From Negadavirga shengliensis (lineage in GTDB: Bacteria; Bacteroidota; Bacteroidia; Cytophagales; Cyclobacteriaceae): a DNA stretch of 64,000 nt. The stretch is from the NCBI RefSeq assembly GCF_042652345.1, contig NZ_JBHSJJ010000005.1:361362-425361 (forward strand). Direction: 5' to 3'. This document shows positions 27,305 through 36,293 of the stretch, in pieces. The position numbers and the translations under genes are program-made. Position 1 is the first letter of the stretch. Every line of letters begins with the position of its first letter. The notes beneath the pieces are model-generated. The model saw nothing but the letters and a program-made list of their open reading frames with translations. It made no database searches and was not told where the DNA came from.

Positions 27305-28357
27305 ATGACAGTAATGATGACAAGTCCTCCTTTGTTTAAGTTTAAATTTGATTTGAAGCAGGTTTCCCTTCTCCTGTGTTCTTTTTTATTCGTTTCATTG
27401 GCTTGCGGCCAGCAGGAAAAGCTTTGGTTGCAGTTTGAAGGAAATTCAGGACCAGGGAAAGGCAAAAAGATAGTCCTGATCAGCGGGGATGATGAATACC
27501 GGTCCGAAGAAGGTATGCCCATGATGGCGAAAATTCTTTCCGCCCACCATGGTTTTCATACTACCGTACTTTTCTCCATAGATCCGGAAAAAAATGAGGT
27601 GGTGCCCAATTATAAAAACAACATTCCCGGATTAGAACACCTCCGGGATGCTGATTTGGTGATTATGTTGATCCGGTTCAGAGAACTGCCGGATGATCAG
27701 ATGAAATATATAGATGAATATATTCAGGCGGGTAAACCGATCATCGGGTTACGTACTTCCACCCATGCATTCAATTATGGTAAAGAAAATAAAAGCCCCT
27801 ATGCCAAATACCACTGGCAAAGTACAGTATCAGAGTGGGAACAAGGTTTTGGACGTAAAATCCTCGGAGAAACGTGGGTAGCCCACCATGGTCACCATGC
27901 GGTGGAAGGTACGAGGGCACTTCTGGATGGGATCCAGGCGGAGGCAGGTCATCCTGTTCTGAAGGGTGTTAAGGACATATGGGTAGCCTCTGATGTCTAT
28001 ACCGTAAAGAACCTTGGTGAAGATGCGAAGGTGCTCATCCACGGAATCCCCACCAAAGGGATGGAGCCCGATACCCCGATCAACTGGGGAAAATCGCTCA
28101 TGCCCATAGCTTGGACGCAGTCCTATACCAGTGAGAAGGGCAACAAGGGGAAGGTTTTTACGAGTACGATGGGCGCTTCGGTTGACCTGGAGAGCGAGGA
28201 CCTGCGAAGGTTGATTATCAATGCCGCTTATTGGTGCCTGGAAATGGAAAATCAAATTCCTGAGAAAGCCAAAGCGGACATTGTCGGGGACTACAAACCT
28301 ACTATGTTTGGTTTTGATAATTTCAGATTGGGTATGAAAGTAACTGATTTTGAGTAA
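27305..28357 (+). CDS. ThuA-like domain lipoprotein
   Basis: The 350-residue protein has a hydrophobic leader ending SLACG, which looks like a lipoprotein signal, then a ThuA-like (class I glutamine amidotransferase-like) domain beginning KKIVLISGDDEYRSEEGMP and continuing through LIRFRELPDDQMKYIDEYI and GLRTSTHAF. ThuA-family proteins are linked to trehalose and keto-sugar catabolism, although their exact reaction is poorly defined. It is the first of a run of four rightward genes with two sugar epimerases and a hydrolase. Alternative in-frame ATGs lie at 27314 and 27317. Confidence 0.88.
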   Translation: MTVMMTSPPLFKFKFDLKQVSLLLCSFLFVSLACGQQEKLWLQFEGNSGPGKGKKIVLISGDDEYRSEEGMPMMAKILSAHHGFHTTVLFSIDPEKNEVVPNYKNNIPGLEHLRDADLVIMLIRFRELPDDQMKYIDEYIQAGKPIIGLRTSTHAFNYGKENKSPYAKYHWQSTVSEWEQGFGRKILGETWVAHHGHHAVEGTRALLDGIQAEAGHPVLKGVKDIWVASDVYTVKNLGEDAKVLIHGIPTKGMEPDTPINWGKSLMPIAWTQSYTSEKGNKGKVFTSTMGASVDLESEDLRRLIINAAYWCLEMENQIPEKAKADIVGDYKPTMFGFDNFRLGMKVTDFE

Positions 28358-28430
28358 AATAAATTGTCTGTAATTCCATTGGGATAGATGAACGGATTTT
28401 TGGGTATAAAACCATAAACGTGAAATTACC

Positions 28431-29282
28431 ATGAATAAAATTGGATTCAATGTGTTGGCTTGGTCAGCCGCTGTTTCAGATGATCTTAAACCGGTTATCG
28501 ACAGATTAAAGAAAATAGGATATGATGGTGTGGAGTTTTTTGTGGGGTCTCCCGACGAAGCAGCATATAAAAATATTGGCGATTATGTAAGGGATATAAA
28601 TATGGAAACCACTACGGTTTTTGTGTTAGGACCGGATGAAAATCCAATCGATCCTGATCCCCGGGTGAGGAAAAAAAGTATTGAGAAGATTAAATGGACC
28701 ATAGACAGATCCCATGATTTGGGGGCGCGGGTCATATGCGGTCCTTTTCATTCCGCTTTTTCCACTTTTGCAAAAAGAGCCCCCATAGAAGATGAGTACG
28801 AATGGAGTGCAGAGGTTTTAAGGGAGGCGGGAGAGTACGCCCAGCAGGCGGGAATACTGCTTACTCCTGAAGCGTTGAACAGATTTGAATGCTACCTTTG
28901 CAACACGATGGGCCAGCTTTCCCATCTTATTGAAAAGGTGGGACATCCCAATGTCCAAGCCATGTTTGATACGCATCACGCCAATATAGAGGAAAAGAAG
29001 CTGGGGGATGCACTGAGAAAAATATCTCCGGTTTTAGGCCATGTTCATATCAGTGAAAACGACCGGGGAACTCCGGGTTCCGGCCATGTCCCCTGGGATG
29101 AAACCTTTGCGACCTTGGCGGAAATTAAATTTAAAGGATGGCTTACCATAGAGGGGTTTACCCGAAACGATCCTGACTTTGCCAATTCAATCGGGGTATG
29201 GAGGGAATTTTCCCAGCCTTGGGAAATGGCTGAAAACGGCTACAAATTCATCAGGGAGATGGGTGAAAAACATGGATTGTGA
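28431..29282 (+). CDS. sugar epimerase of the D-tagatose/D-psicose 3-epimerase type
   Basis: This 283-residue TIM-barrel protein belongs to the xylose isomerase-like family. The four residues that bind metal and catalyse C3 epimerisation in D-tagatose 3-epimerase are present with identical spacing: Glu147 (TPEALNRFE), Asp180 (MFDTHH), His206 (HVHISEN) and Glu241 (IEGFTRND). A ketose 3-epimerase or related keto-sugar activity is therefore likely. It has no signal peptide and is cytoplasmic. The next gene, 46 bases downstream, encodes a second, more divergent family member. Confidence 0.85.
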   Translation: MNKIGFNVLAWSAAVSDDLKPVIDRLKKIGYDGVEFFVGSPDEAAYKNIGDYVRDINMETTTVFVLGPDENPIDPDPRVRKKSIEKIKWTIDRSHDLGARVICGPFHSAFSTFAKRAPIEDEYEWSAEVLREAGEYAQQAGILLTPEALNRFECYLCNTMGQLSHLIEKVGHPNVQAMFDTHHANIEEKKLGDALRKISPVLGHVHISENDRGTPGSGHVPWDETFATLAEIKFKGWLTIEGFTRNDPDFANSIGVWREFSQPWEMAENGYKFIREMGEKHGL

Positions 29283-29328
29283 TCCACATATTTATAAATT
29301 ATTCTACTAACCTCATAAACTCAAAGAA

Positions 29329-30153
29329 ATGTCAAAATTGCCATTCCGCTTTGGTGCGGAAGTTTATACCTGGTTCATGAGCAACAATGGAGAAACGTAC
29401 AAAGGTCAGCTTGGCCACATGATAGAGGTGATCTCCAAGGCAGGCTTTACGGGAATCCAGCCGATATTTACATGGATGGGTCCATTATCGGACCCACAGC
29501 TGCTGGCCGATAAATTACACGAACAGCAAATTGATCTGGCCGCGGTGGCGCTGGCTTTGGACTGGAACGGAACAGAAGAAACAGCCGAAGAAAAAGAGAT
29601 TGCGGACAATGCCATAAGGCTGTTATCCCAATTCCCCGGTTCTGTTTTATGCACGGTGCAGATTCCTACAGGCAGGCATGATCTGGAAAACCGGAGAAAA
29701 AACCTGGTTAATATAGTTAACAAAGTTTCAAAAAGAGCGGCTGATCAAGGTGTGATAAGCAGCTTTCACCCCAATTCACCCCATACTTCCATCACCCGTA
29801 CTGAAGAAGATTACCGTGTGATTTTGGAGGAACTCGACAGTTCGGTAACCGGCTGGTGTCCGGATGTGGGTCATATCATTAACGGCGATATGGACCCATT
29901 GGAGAAGATGAAAGAATATCGGTCGCTGATCAATCATGTCCACTATAAAGATTGGGACGGGAATCCGGAATTTACGTTGATGGGAAAAGGGAAAGTCGAC
30001 TTCGTGGGGATAACCCAGTGGCTTAAAGATATCGGATTTGACGGATGGATCATTTGTGAAGATGAAGGACAGGAAGCCCTGGACGACCCGGATTTTGTGA
30101 CTTTGCACGATGGCAAGTGGGTTCATGAACAATTGATACCAAAAATAAAGTAG
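29329..30153 (+). CDS. second TIM-barrel sugar isomerase/epimerase (IolE-like)
   Basis: This 274-residue protein has the same xylose isomerase-like barrel but a different metal set. The first glutamate is replaced by His147 (FHPNSPHTS), while Asp179 (PDVGH), His205 (HYKDWDG) and Glu244 (CEDEG) remain. The HxKDWDG element and GKGKVDF loop resemble IolE/inosose dehydratase-like proteins. A dehydratase or isomerase acting on a keto-sugar or keto-polyol is possible. It overlaps neither neighbour but lies only 5 bases from the hydrolase gene that follows. Confidence 0.82.
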   Translation: MSKLPFRFGAEVYTWFMSNNGETYKGQLGHMIEVISKAGFTGIQPIFTWMGPLSDPQLLADKLHEQQIDLAAVALALDWNGTEETAEEKEIADNAIRLLSQFPGSVLCTVQIPTGRHDLENRRKNLVNIVNKVSKRAADQGVISSFHPNSPHTSITRTEEDYRVILEELDSSVTGWCPDVGHIINGDMDPLEKMKEYRSLINHVHYKDWDGNPEFTLMGKGKVDFVGITQWLKDIGFDGWIICEDEGQEALDDPDFVTLHDGKWVHEQLIPKIK

Positions 30154-30158
30154 GGGAA

Positions 30159-30965
30159 ATGCCTGTTATAAAAAGCAACGGAATCAATATATACTATGAG
30201 GAAAGGGGACAGGGTGCCCCTTTGCTTCTTATCATGGGAATTACAGCTCCCGGATCAGTATGGGAAAAACATGTGGCAGCATGGGAAAAGCATTTCCGCT
30301 GCATTTTGGTGGACAACAGAGGGGTTGGCTTTTCAGATAAGCCCGCTGAACCCTATAGTACCGCCCAAATGGCAGATGACTGCGCCGGATTATTGGATTA
30401 CCTTCAGCTATCCGATGTACACGTAGTTGGGGTGTCCATGGGTAGCACCATAGCCCAGCAGTTGGCCATCCGCCATCCGAAGATGGTAAAATCAATAGTG
30501 CTGATGTGTCCCTGGGCAAGATGTGATAACACCGCCAAAGCGGTATTCGAGCACATGGTGGACTGTAAAGCCAGGTTTCGCCCGGAAGAATTCAGCCGGT
30601 TCATCCAACTGCTTATTTTTTCCAAACGTACTTGGGATGATGACCAAGCCTATCAGGCTATGCTTGAAGACAGGCAAAACGCAGCTCAGGATACCAACCC
30701 CCAACCTCTGATAGGGCTGGAAGGTCAGGCTGCCGCATGTGTCAATCATGCTGTTCTGGACCAACTTCCAAGCATCACAGCGCCTGTATTGGTGGTAGGG
30801 GGAGAAGAGGATATTTTTACGCCGGTGTGGATGGCGGAAGAAGTGGCCAGGGCAATACCGAATGCAGAAATACACCTATATGAAAAAAGCGGACACGCTT
30901 TTCACTGGGAAAACCTGAATGATTTTAACGAGAGGGTAATAAATTGGCTTCGCCGCCATGCTTAA
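30159..30965 (+). CDS. alpha/beta hydrolase
   Basis: The 268-residue cytoplasmic protein has the complete triad of the alpha/beta hydrolase fold: Ser93 in GVSMGS, Asp218 in GGEEDIF and His246 in SGHAFHWEN. The oxyanion region LLIMGITAPGSVW is also typical. The substrate is not evident; esters or lactones released in sugar metabolism would suit its place, five bases after the second epimerase gene. It closes the four-gene run and is followed by a terminator. Confidence 0.88.
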   Translation: MPVIKSNGINIYYEERGQGAPLLLIMGITAPGSVWEKHVAAWEKHFRCILVDNRGVGFSDKPAEPYSTAQMADDCAGLLDYLQLSDVHVVGVSMGSTIAQQLAIRHPKMVKSIVLMCPWARCDNTAKAVFEHMVDCKARFRPEEFSRFIQLLIFSKRTWDDDQAYQAMLEDRQNAAQDTNPQPLIGLEGQAAACVNHAVLDQLPSITAPVLVVGGEEDIFTPVWMAEEVARAIPNAEIHLYEKSGHAFHWENLNDFNERVINWLRRHA

Positions 30966-30977
30966 TCCTTGACAGAG

Positions 30978-30999
30978 AGAGGGATTTTTCTTCCCTCTT
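30978..30999 (+). terminator. terminator after the hydrolase gene
   Basis: AGAGGGA (30978-30984) and TCCCTCT (30992-30998) form a 7-bp stem followed by TTT. It lies 13 bases after the stop. Confidence 0.65.
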
Positions 31000-31166
31000 T
31001 ATGGTATTTTTTGAAGTTTAAATTTGATTTTTAAATACTTTATTTTAGTGGATATTTGATATCTAATATTTTTACACAATATTAACATTTCCTTAACATA
31101 TTCATAATCATTGTGATTTTTGGTATCCGGATGGAGACCCATAATTACTATTTAATCACCCTAATC

Positions 31167-31913
31167 ATGAAAATCAGGCTCATCCCCAAAGACGCGTTGA
31201 AATTGCTACTGGCAGTGGTCTCCATCTTATTGATAATAAACGTTTTAGGAATCATACTTCATTTTAACTTTGAGGGAGCGACCATCACCTGGTATGTGAT
31301 GAACTATTTTGACTTTAACCAGGAAGCCAATATTCCTGCGTTTTATTCAGCCATAATGCTATTGGTTTCTTCCGTTCTCCTTTTTCTTATTACTTACATC
31401 GAGAAGAAGCGCGGAGATAAGTATCTGCCTTGGCTTGGCTTGGCCCTGCTGTTTCTTTTCCTGTCACTTGACGAAGCTACTGAAATCCACGAAGCGCTGA
31501 TTGGGTTTACAAGAAAACATCTGAATACATCAGGATATTTCCACTACGCCTGGATAATTCCCTACGGCGCGGCGTTAATTGTGATGATATTGATCTATCT
31601 TCCCTTTTTTCTGCGTTTACCCCGCAAAGTGTTTAGGTTGTTTGTATTGTCCGGCGCTATATTCGTGACAGGTGCCATCGGTTTTGAGATGTTGGGAGGG
31701 AAAGTGATAGAAGAGCAGGGATTCACCGTTGAATATGCCATCTATTACACCTTCGAAGAATTGCTTGAGATGGTAGGCGTGGTGATATTTATTTTTACCT
31801 TGCTAGGATACATAGCCAGTCACAGTGAAAGGATTGTATTTGTTTTGGGGGAATCCGATAAATCGGGAACGGAAGAGAAAGAAGCCTTAACCAGCACAGT
31901 ACAGGATGCATAA
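31167..31913 (+). CDS. polytopic membrane protein of unknown function
   Basis: From the ATG at 31167 (MKIRLIPKD) the protein is 248 residues with about seven membrane segments and a soluble C-terminal tail of about 25 residues. Conserved-looking acidic and histidine residues lie inside membrane regions (LSLDEATEIHE, GFEMLGGK, TFEELLEMVG), suggesting a bound metal, heme or proton path, but I recognise no named family. In-frame starts at 31113 (GTG) and 31131 (ATG) would add a polar leader. The upstream 200 bases are very AT-rich and contain TAAATTTG near 31019, without a spaced -33 element. Confidence 0.65.
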   Translation: MKIRLIPKDALKLLLAVVSILLIINVLGIILHFNFEGATITWYVMNYFDFNQEANIPAFYSAIMLLVSSVLLFLITYIEKKRGDKYLPWLGLALLFLFLSLDEATEIHEALIGFTRKHLNTSGYFHYAWIIPYGAALIVMILIYLPFFLRLPRKVFRLFVLSGAIFVTGAIGFEMLGGKVIEEQGFTVEYAIYYTFEELLEMVGVVIFIFTLLGYIASHSERIVFVLGESDKSGTEEKEALTSTVQDA

Positions 31914-31971
31914 CAGCGTTTAAAATAATATTTTACGCGGAATGAATTTGTGACAATTAGACCGTGATCTG

Positions 31972-33102
31972 ATGGCTTATTTTAATTTGATTGTTTTCTC
32001 TTTTTTATTCTTTTCTCCTTACCCTGTACCTCTTAAATTCAAAAAGCAGGTGATTGCCATGGAGAGTGCGGAATCTGTCGGCGTCTTCGATGTAGATGGT
32101 GATGGTGTTCCGGATATTGTTTCCGGCAGCTATTGGTACAAAGGCCCTGAATTTTCCAAAAGACAGTTGATAGGGCAAGTAGAGAGGGTAAATGAATATT
32201 TTGATGATTTTTCTACCATTCCTATGGATGTCAACGGTGACGGAAGGATGGATTATATTACCGGAGGCTGGTTTGGACAAACCCTTTATTGGAAAGAAAA
32301 TCCGGGAAAACCTGTTGACTGGCCGGTCCACAAGATCGCGGGAACCGGTAATGTAGAAACGGTCAGGGCATGGGACGTCACTGGGGATGGTCAGCTGGAA
32401 ATAGTGCCCAACACACCCAATAAACCTTTAGCATATTACACCTTAATTAGGGACGCTGCGGAAAAAGGAACCGGGGAATTCAAAAGAACGGAGGTAACGG
32501 GTACACATGGGCATGGCCTTGGCTTTGGAGATATTAACGGGGATGGAAGGGGTGATTTCGTCATTCCGGAGGGTTGGCTTGAGGCTCCTGAAGACAGAGA
32601 TAATGGGGAATGGAAACTCCATGAAAGCTTTGAACTGGGAAGTGCAAGCGTACCCATCCTGGTAGAGGATGTGAACGGTGATGGATTCAACGATCTTATT
32701 GTGGGCCAAGGGCACGGATATGGCCTTGACTGGTACGAACAGGTAAGGGATGGCGGGGAGATCAGGTTTGTAAAGCATCCCATTGATCCGTTTCAATCCC
32801 AATACCACACGATGGCTTGGGTGGACATAGACAATGACGGGCAAAAAGAACTGGTAACCGGAAAAAGGTACAGGGCGCACAATGGCAATGATCCCGGTGC
32901 AGATGACCCGTTGGGACTTTATTATTTTAAGTGGAACGGGGAATCATTTACAAAAAATATCATCAGTTATGGCCCTTTTGGGGAAGGCAAAGGTGCAGGG
33001 TTGTATTTCTCAGTGGAAGACCTGAATGACTCAGGTTATCAGGATATTGTCGTAGCCGGTAAAGATGGACTTGTGGTATTTTTTAATCTTGGCAATGAAT
33101 AA
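31972..33102 (+). CDS. secreted FG-GAP/VCBS repeat protein
   Basis: The 376-residue protein begins with a short hydrophobic stretch (LIVFSFLFFSP) that may act as a signal peptide and then repeats calcium-binding loops of the DxDGDGxxD type (FDVDGDGVPDIV, MDVNGDGRMDYI, WDVTGDGQLEIV, GDINGDGRGDFV, EDVNGDGFNDLI, VDIDNDGQKELV, EDLNDSGYQDIV). These spaced repeats mark a seven-bladed FG-GAP propeller of the integrin/VCBS type. It is likely surface-exposed or periplasmic and may bind a polymer. Nothing indicates an enzyme. Confidence 0.85.
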   Translation: MAYFNLIVFSFLFFSPYPVPLKFKKQVIAMESAESVGVFDVDGDGVPDIVSGSYWYKGPEFSKRQLIGQVERVNEYFDDFSTIPMDVNGDGRMDYITGGWFGQTLYWKENPGKPVDWPVHKIAGTGNVETVRAWDVTGDGQLEIVPNTPNKPLAYYTLIRDAAEKGTGEFKRTEVTGTHGHGLGFGDINGDGRGDFVIPEGWLEAPEDRDNGEWKLHESFELGSASVPILVEDVNGDGFNDLIVGQGHGYGLDWYEQVRDGGEIRFVKHPIDPFQSQYHTMAWVDIDNDGQKELVTGKRYRAHNGNDPGADDPLGLYYFKWNGESFTKNIISYGPFGEGKGAGLYFSVEDLNDSGYQDIVVAGKDGLVVFFNLGNE

Positions 33103-33122
33103 AATGGACTTCGGCGGACGGG

Positions 33123-33150
33123 TTTTCCCAATAGCGTGATAGTGGGAAAA
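33123..33150 (+). terminator. weak hairpin after the FG-GAP gene
   Basis: TTTTCCCA (33123-33130) and TGGGAAAA (33143-33150) form an 8-bp stem 20 bases after the stop. There is only a short T tract later, so termination strength is uncertain. Confidence 0.45.
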
Positions 33151-33315
33151 TGGTTTTCCTCTTTTGGTTAGGGGTGACTGGTTAACTTTTCGAGGGTCTT
33201 ATGACGGTCGTTTTAAAAGCGTCATATATGACATAATGATTCCTTAATGCCAGGGAGTTCTTGTATTATCGGGAGATGGATTAATTTTAAGCGTTCAATA
33301 AACTCTCTTTATGCT

Positions 33316-34893
33316 ATGAAAAAATTATTATTGATCATCAGTGTAATAACATTATCTATTCATGTGGATGCCCGCCAGCAGGCCACGGGTTTTGTTTACC
33401 ATGATGCCAATCAAAATGGAAAAAAAGAAAGAAGTGAAAAAGGAATTCCCGGAGTTGCCGTCAGCAACGGTAAGGAGGTGGTTCTGACAGATAACCAGGG
33501 GAAATACGTCCTTCCGGTAGATGATGACAATATTATTTTTGTCATCAAACCAAGCAGTTACACAGCACCTTTGGATGAGAATAATCTGCCCCGATATTTC
33601 TATATCCATAAACCCAATGGTTCTCCTGATTTGAAGTACAAGGGTGTCGAGCCTACCGGGAGACTTCCTAAATCAGTGGATTTTGCTTTGTATCCCCAGC
33701 AGGAGGAGAATAACTTCACCGCTATCGTTTTTGGAGACCCCCAACCCTACACAGAAAAGGAGCTGGAGCTGTTCACCAAAGGCGTGGTGGATAAAGCAAC
33801 AAAGGAAAAAAAGGCAAGTTTTGGAATCAGCCTGGGTGATTTGGTGGGTGATGATCTGGACCTTCATCCGAAATATGCCCAGGTGATGAGGAATATGGGC
33901 CTTCCCTGGTACAATGTGATGGGGAACCATGACATGAATTACGATGCAGAAGTGGACGAGCACGCTGACGAAGCATTTGAGGCTACTTTTGGACCGGCGA
34001 ATTATGCCTTCAATTATGCAAATGCCCATTTCATCGTTTTGGATGATATTTTATATCCCGATCCCAGGGATGGGCAAGGGTATTGGGGAGGCTTTAGAGA
34101 AGACCAGCTGGATTTTGTTGAAAATAACCTCAAATTCGTAGATAAGGACAAATTGGTGGTTTTGGCCTTTCATATCCCTCTTTGGCATGTCAATGAGAAT
34201 ACTTTTAGGAATAGCGACAGGCAGCGATTGTTTGACTTACTGAAAGATTATCCGAATGTGTTGGCCATGTCTGCCCATACGCACCTGCAACGGCAGAATT
34301 TTTATTCCGGAAGCGATGGATGGGACGGCGCCCAGCCTTTTCACGAATACAATGCCGGTACTACTTCCGGAGACTGGTATTCGGGAAAACTCAATGCGGA
34401 AGGGGTACCGGTGTCCACCATGCGTGATGGCACCCCTAAAGGGTATGCCTTGTTACGCGTGGAAGGGAGTAAATACACCATAGACTATCAGACAATCGGC
34501 CAACCTTTGCAACATCAGATTAGACTGTATAATCCCAAAGTGGTCGCCAATAACAGAGGAACCTCTGCAGGGATATTTGCCAACTTTTACATGGGCCATC
34601 AAGACAGCAAGGTGGAATACCGTATAGACAACGGGGAATGGAAACCGATGACCTGGGTGGAAGCTGCTGATCCCGATTATACGGCGGGCCTCGTGGAATG
34701 GGATCTTGTCGAGGAATTGATGCCGGGAAGAAGGCCATCCAATGCGGTCCCGTCCACGCATCTTTGGAGGGCAGCGATTCCTACTAATTTGTCTTTAGGA
34801 AAACACCATATTGAGGTAAGGGCCACCGATATGTTCGGGAGGGTGTTTACGGAAAAAAGCGACTACAGAATAGCGGAACCGGTAGCATATTAA
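33316..34893 (+). CDS. secreted calcineurin-like metallophosphoesterase
   Basis: From the ATG at 33316 the protein is 525 residues with signal peptide LLLIISVITLSIHVDA. It has an N-terminal SdrD/prealbumin-like domain (about residues 22-110, DANQNGKKERSEKGIPGVAV), a central calcineurin-like domain with all metal motifs (FGDPQP, LGDLVGDD, GNHDMN, AFHIPLWH, SAHTHLQ) and a C-terminal beta domain. This three-part layout is the MetallophosN/Metallophos/MetallophosC arrangement of Bacteroidota periplasmic phosphoesterases. The in-frame start at 33247 would precede the signal peptide and is not preferred. Confidence 0.92.
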   Translation: MKKLLLIISVITLSIHVDARQQATGFVYHDANQNGKKERSEKGIPGVAVSNGKEVVLTDNQGKYVLPVDDDNIIFVIKPSSYTAPLDENNLPRYFYIHKPNGSPDLKYKGVEPTGRLPKSVDFALYPQQEENNFTAIVFGDPQPYTEKELELFTKGVVDKATKEKKASFGISLGDLVGDDLDLHPKYAQVMRNMGLPWYNVMGNHDMNYDAEVDEHADEAFEATFGPANYAFNYANAHFIVLDDILYPDPRDGQGYWGGFREDQLDFVENNLKFVDKDKLVVLAFHIPLWHVNENTFRNSDRQRLFDLLKDYPNVLAMSAHTHLQRQNFYSGSDGWDGAQPFHEYNAGTTSGDWYSGKLNAEGVPVSTMRDGTPKGYALLRVEGSKYTIDYQTIGQPLQHQIRLYNPKVVANNRGTSAGIFANFYMGHQDSKVEYRIDNGEWKPMTWVEAADPDYTAGLVEWDLVEELMPGRRPSNAVPSTHLWRAAIPTNLSLGKHHIEVRATDMFGRVFTEKSDYRIAEPVAY

Positions 34894-34963
34894 GATAAAG
34901 GTTTGTTTTTTTCCTTTTCCCGGGTTGGGTTAAAAATCATACTGATTCATTAAAAAGGACAGC

Positions 34964-35006
34964 GAGGAACCGGAAGGGGTGATGTGAATTCCCCTTCCGG
35001 TTCCTC
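34964..35006. terminator. strong terminator between convergent genes
   Basis: GAGGAACCGGAAGGGG (34964-34979) and CCCCTTCCGGTTCCTC (34991-35006) pair exactly over 16 bp around an 11-base loop. It lies between the rightward phosphoesterase gene and the leftward DUF922 gene. Confidence 0.85.
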
Positions 35007-35075
35007 TTATATTATATTGGGGCTTTGCGTGTGATACTGCCATCAGCTAGTACTTCATCTGCGGCCTTTTAGAGT

Positions 35076-36269
35076 CTATCCATTGTCTAGGAGGTTAAAG
35101 GCTTTAAGTTCATCGTCGATTTTTCTGTTCCAACGTTCCTGTGCCGATTTGTTCATCCCATGGGAGGTTTCTTGGTCATATTGTTCCTGCAACCGGTTCA
35201 TTTCCCGGTAAGCTTCTAAATAATGGTAGGAAATGACCCTGTCAAAATTATGGGGGAGCAGCTCCAGTTGTGATATTTTTTCCCGCAACCTTTCTGTGAC
35301 GATTTTGGCGATATCAAAATGCCGTTGTTCATGGTTGAGACCATGCCCATCCGGATTTTGGCCGCGCACCCATGAAGAACTTTTAAGCATGTAGGTTTTC
35401 AGGATCAAATCCAGATGGACTTCACCACCCACCACTTTGCTGTTTCCTTCATAAGAAATGCTGGCGAAAATGGAGGCAGCGTACTGGCTAAATCTGGGTC
35501 TTCCCCGAAAATCCGTCCATCTTAAGGGTCTTTGGGGGTCATAAAAGACGGTGTCATCATCGTAGTCGTGCCTGTAATCGCGGATCGATACTTTTACGGT
35601 TTTGGCCAGTTTTTCATTGACCGGGGCCTCTTTCTCTATCCAGTCGTTGAAATAATTCAATGCATTTCCCAGTGATCGCCTGAACACAGGTTCTATTACT
35701 GCATGTTGCCGGGTGCCTCTTTTGTAAGACATGCCTCCCTGAAAATCCAAAAGATGCACAAGATCATCTCCTCTCACCAACTCAAAAGCAAAATCCAAAA
35801 ATACCTGTCCTTCAACAACGCCTTTTTGATTGTCCACCAGTGTCTCCATAATTTTACAGTCTTTTATTTTCACCACGACCGGCCTTAGGGCCGGGTTTTG
35901 GGGAAGACTGTTAAACATAAAGTTTTCCAAGGCCGGTATGGCTCCTCCTTTGAGGTCTACGGTTTGCAACTGGTTGCCACTGCTGATGGATGGGACCAGG
36001 AAAGCTACGGGAGAACGGTCCGTACGCTCATCCAAAAGGCCCTTGATATAAAACTCATTCGGGACAAAAAGCTGTTGGGGAACTTTTAACTCGATCGGCT
36101 CAAGGTTAGAAAACTGTGCGGCTTTTGCAGGGGCAAGGGATATCAGGACCAAAGCGACCCGTATCAGAAGCACCTGCTGAAGGCTTTTGCCTTTCTGCGG
36201 TGGGGAGCATATTCTGAGAGATGAAAGTTGCATCATGTATGGCCTGAATTGACGGGAAGTTATCCCCAT
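35076..36269 (-). CDS. DUF922-family predicted secreted zinc protease
   Basis: The 397-residue protein has an N-terminal hydrophobic leader ending LAPAKAAQ (about residues 31-52, preceded by a long positively charged region) and then a beta-rich domain. Near residue 315 it carries LNHEQRHFDIA, the HExxH-type zinc site characteristic of DUF922, a family predicted to contain secreted metalloproteases; protease activity of the family is a prediction. The N-terminus could start at Met12 or Met13 instead. It ends 25 bases before the Ldh-family gene boundary on the same strand. Confidence 0.75.
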   Translation of the reverse strand: MGITSRQFRPYMMQLSSLRICSPPQKGKSLQQVLLIRVALVLISLAPAKAAQFSNLEPIELKVPQQLFVPNEFYIKGLLDERTDRSPVAFLVPSISSGNQLQTVDLKGGAIPALENFMFNSLPQNPALRPVVVKIKDCKIMETLVDNQKGVVEGQVFLDFAFELVRGDDLVHLLDFQGGMSYKRGTRQHAVIEPVFRRSLGNALNYFNDWIEKEAPVNEKLAKTVKVSIRDYRHDYDDDTVFYDPQRPLRWTDFRGRPRFSQYAASIFASISYEGNSKVVGGEVHLDLILKTYMLKSSSWVRGQNPDGHGLNHEQRHFDIAKIVTERLREKISQLELLPHNFDRVISYHYLEAYREMNRLQEQYDQETSHGMNKSAQERWNRKIDDELKAFNLLDNG

Positions 36270-36293
36270 AACAATTTTTCAATGATGGCGGTT

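Noticed and set aside
31000..31166. Promoter at TAAATTTG near 31019
   Set aside because: The -7 element is good but no TTTG lies 19 to 20 bases upstream.
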